Below are positions 63,550-64,000 of a stretch of 64,000 bases of DNA, in pieces. The DNA comes from Campylobacter cuniculorum DSM 23162 = LMG 24588 (GTDB lineage: Bacteria; Campylobacterota; Campylobacteria; Campylobacterales; Campylobacteraceae): assembly GCF_002104335.1 (NCBI RefSeq), contig NZ_CP020867.1, positions 372,001 to 436,000 on the forward strand, in the 5' to 3' direction. The translations under genes and the position numbers were made by a program. The first letter of the stretch is position 1, and each line of letters starts with the position of its first letter. The notes below the pieces were generated by a model. It did not search any database and was not told the origin of the DNA. It saw only the letters and a program-made list of their open reading frames with translations.

Positions 63550-64000
63550 CTATATTACTTTGATTATTATCTTTAGTATATTCAAACAAAGTAGCACTAA
63601 AGCCACTTGTATCTTTGGTTTAATCTCTTGCTCAAAATAATTAGATTCTTTAATATTTTTTAATAAAGTATTTAATTCTTTTTGAATTTCTTTTAAAAAA
63701 TTTTCAATATTTTTTTCATTGTTTTCATCAATAATTTTATTGAGTGTTTTATTTTTATTTTGATTGATTGCATTATTTAAAAGTTTTAAATTATTATAGA
63801 TAATTTTTTTAATGCTGGATAAATTTTTATCAGAAGTAAAATTTTGTTCTTTTGTGATTTCATCTTTATTAGCTTGATTTAAATGTATAATTTTAAAAGC
63901 TTTTGTATTGTCGCTTTTAAAATCATCCTCAATAGTATGCAATGTTTGATACAAAGAATTCTTAGCTTCTTTATATCCATCAAAATCACCACATATAAAA
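63550..64000 (-). pseudogene. Chimeric remnant: 5' part of a second copy of the 1135-residue gene fused to a lipase fragment
   Basis: From the right edge the frame follows residues about 30-178 of the 1135-residue protein with a single substitution (Glu to Lys in NQNKNKTLNK). At 63611-63597 it meets the 15-base sequence shared with the lipase gene, and from there the DNA continues as lipase sequence in another frame, ending LVLLCLNILKIIIKVI. The 5' end of this copy is outside the window. It cannot make either full protein. Confidence 0.85.
63597..64000 (-). repeat. 404-bp direct repeat, copy 2
   Basis: Second copy of 57900-58303 with one base difference, at 63756. It continues beyond the window. 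Confidence 0.95.

Overview
The window is AT-rich DNA from a Campylobacter species (Campylobacterota). Gene content and local order match the C. jejuni type: a stand-alone atpB, the P19 iron-uptake cluster, hspR-cbpA-htrA-cprRS, a tlp6-rpmB-rpe-dnaQ-thiC...miaB-nusA block, and a sigma-54 promoter in front of flgE. The blocks are joined differently from the C. jejuni order I remember, so this is probably another member of the genus. All family names come from reading the sequence, and no database search was run.

Chromosomal part (1-44.6 kb). 1-4.1 kb: end of a DNA-methyltransferase-like gene, hemC, a ubiD-family decarboxylase and a NUDIX hydrolase. 4.6-7.2 kb: flgE under a near-perfect sigma-54 promoter, flanked by gene-free DNA. 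8.2-16.2 kb: an eight-gene iron-uptake cluster (FTR1-like permease, P19, Fe-S membrane protein, two FtsX-type permeases, an ATPase and two thioredoxin-like lipoproteins). 16.4-18.1 kb: a methyltransferase, atpB and an overlapping small membrane-protein ORF. 18.6-29 kb: cytosolic chemoreceptor with a CZB domain, DUF465, rpmB, rpe, dnaQ, TPP riboswitch plus thiC, a PilM/N/O-like trio, a DUF374 acyltransferase, miaB, an HP0268-type protein, nusA and a small gene with its own sigma-54 promoter. 29.6-43.9 kb: pdxA-pdxJ, a Ppx/GppA protein, then midA, an M23 peptidase, glyS, a HAD phosphatase, kefB, hspR and cbpA, followed by htrA, cprR and cprS.

Accessory part (44.6-64 kb). A transporter gene loses its 5' half at about 44.65 kb, where plasmid-like DNA begins. 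This holds a RepA-type helicase and a Rep-like ORF that may be one frameshifted gene, ParA with a small partner, and defence or addiction genes: an Abi_2/HEPN protein with a G11 tract in its coding start, a broken PemK/MazF toxin, a VapD-like ribonuclease with a partner gene, and a class II Fic protein. Two EexN-type lipoproteins also occur. No conjugation machinery is visible here.

From 51.9 kb the window carries type VI secretion remnants: the 3' end of tssM joined to an unrelated GC-richer segment that folds into three hairpins, then an FHA gene (tagH-like). Facing it is a minus-strand module: two related membrane proteins (candidate immunity proteins), a lipase with a C-terminal PAAR-like region, an 1135-residue protein of unknown function and a DUF6396/Sel1-like protein. 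At the right edge a second, nearly identical copy of the 5' part of the 1135-residue gene is fused to a piece of the lipase gene. The join is at a 15-base sequence that both genes share. This shows recent duplication and rearrangement of an effector-immunity array that continues beyond the window.
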